Below, one piece after another: positions 63,778 to 64,000 of a stretch of 64,000 bases of DNA (positions are counted from its first letter, which is position 1; every line of letters starts with the position of its first letter). Where the stretch lies: NCBI GenBank assembly GCA_016932415.1, contig JAFGCX010000007.1, positions 124,001 through 188,000 of the forward strand, given 5' to 3'. Source of the DNA: Candidatus Krumholzibacteriota bacterium (lineage in GTDB: Bacteria; Krumholzibacteriota; Krumholzibacteriia; Krumholzibacteriales; Krumholzibacteriaceae). A model generated the notes under the pieces. That model ran no database searches, was not told the DNA's origin, and worked only from the letters and a program-made list of their open reading frames with translations. A program made the translations under genes and the position numbers.

Positions 63778-64000
63778 ATGTCTGAAAAGGAAGAATATTT
63801 CGAATATCCGATCGACGGCACGCTCGACCTTCATACCTTCGCCGCTTCAGAGGTAAAAGGCCTTATTGATGAATATCTTCTCCAATGCCGCAAAACTGGC
63901 ATCAACGAAGTCCGGATAATACACGGAAAGGGGACGGGGGCGCTAAGAGAGACTGTTCATGCTCTTCTTCGCCGCCTTGAATATGTCAGTTCGTTCCGGC
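63778..64000 (+). CDS. Smr (MutS2-like) domain protein, 5' part
   Basis: The first 74 codons are in the window; the gene leaves by the right edge. Translation from ATG 63778 gives DGTLDLHTFAASEVKGLIDE, then NEVRIIHGKGTGALRETVHA and LLRRLEYVSSFR. LDLH and IHGKGTGALR are the LDxH and HGxGxGxLR signatures of Smr nuclease-like domains. Proteins with a free Smr domain may cut branched DNA or RNA. Whether more domains follow cannot be seen. The GGGA-AAC-GGAG stretch just upstream serves as ribosome site. Confidence 0.85.
   Translation, partial: MSEKEEYFEYPIDGTLDLHTFAASEVKGLIDEYLLQCRKTGINEVRIIHGKGTGALRETVHALLRRLEYVSSFR

Noticed and set aside
62454-63821. 455-residue open frame on the minus strand
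   Set aside because: Antisense to ald and crossing both its promoter region and terminator; no recognisable protein features.

Overview
The window reads as a continuous, densely coded stretch of chromosome from a Gram-negative-type (outer-membrane-bearing) bacterium with moderate GC. The mix of features includes a gingipain-like C25 protease and a long FG-GAP repeat protein that both end in a T9SS/FlgD-like sorting tail, a CBM9/DUF5916 outer-membrane barrel, an alginate-export-type porin, and an exosortase/PEP-CTERM locus with PrsK/PrsR. This mix is typical of deep lineages around the FCB group (Krumholzibacteriota, Latescibacterota, Eisenbacteria and relatives). The lineage is inferred from protein families only; no rRNA or tRNA gene was recognised.

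Layout. 1-7.5 kb: the 5' part of a porin (minus), a C25 protease, glnA and a DUF5916 barrel. 7.6-16.8 kb: a surface-polysaccharide locus (two glycosyltransferases, SDR, WecG-type glycosyltransferase, NodB-type deacetylase, radical SAM protein and two SGNH-type proteins), with five genes joined by 1-4 base overlaps. 16.9-26.3 kb: secreted and envelope proteins, comprising a 35-residue membrane peptide, a 1699-residue FG-GAP protein, an SH3/beta-barrel protein, a YidD-TPR-DUF5683 fusion and a basic Ser/Arg-rich secreted protein.

26.4-36.6 kb is the most striking part: three tandem PEP-CTERM 'choice-of-anchor N' proteins followed by a six-gene operon (exosortase, EpsI, polytopic membrane protein, TPR lipoprotein, PrsK histidine kinase, PrsR sigma-54 activator). 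I found three sigma-54 (-24/-12) promoters with exact GG-N10-GC geometry: in front of the first and second substrate genes and in front of the exosortase operon. Substrates, sorting enzyme and regulator therefore look like one self-contained regulon, with PrsR probably activating its own operon.

36.9-46.7 kb: FHA protein, POT-family transporter, lipoprotein, NifU-like scaffold, gamma-glutamyltransferase, S9 peptidase, HPt protein, SppA. 46.7-53.5 kb: ArfB, then convergently an eight-gene minus-strand operon headed by a PerR/Fur-type regulator (TIGR02757 protein, SO_0444-type metal permease, rubrerythrin, desulfoferrodoxin, ferritin, FprA flavodiiron protein, ferredoxin protein). This is an oxygen/peroxide and iron-handling unit of an anaerobe; its promoter overlaps a perfect 7-1-7 palindrome. 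53.6-64 kb: glycogen phosphorylase, a three-gene minus operon (PPIase lipoprotein, diaminopropionate ammonia-lyase-like enzyme, Tex), divergent gdhA and ald, and the start of an Smr-domain gene. glnA, gdhA and ald give the window a nitrogen and amino-acid theme.
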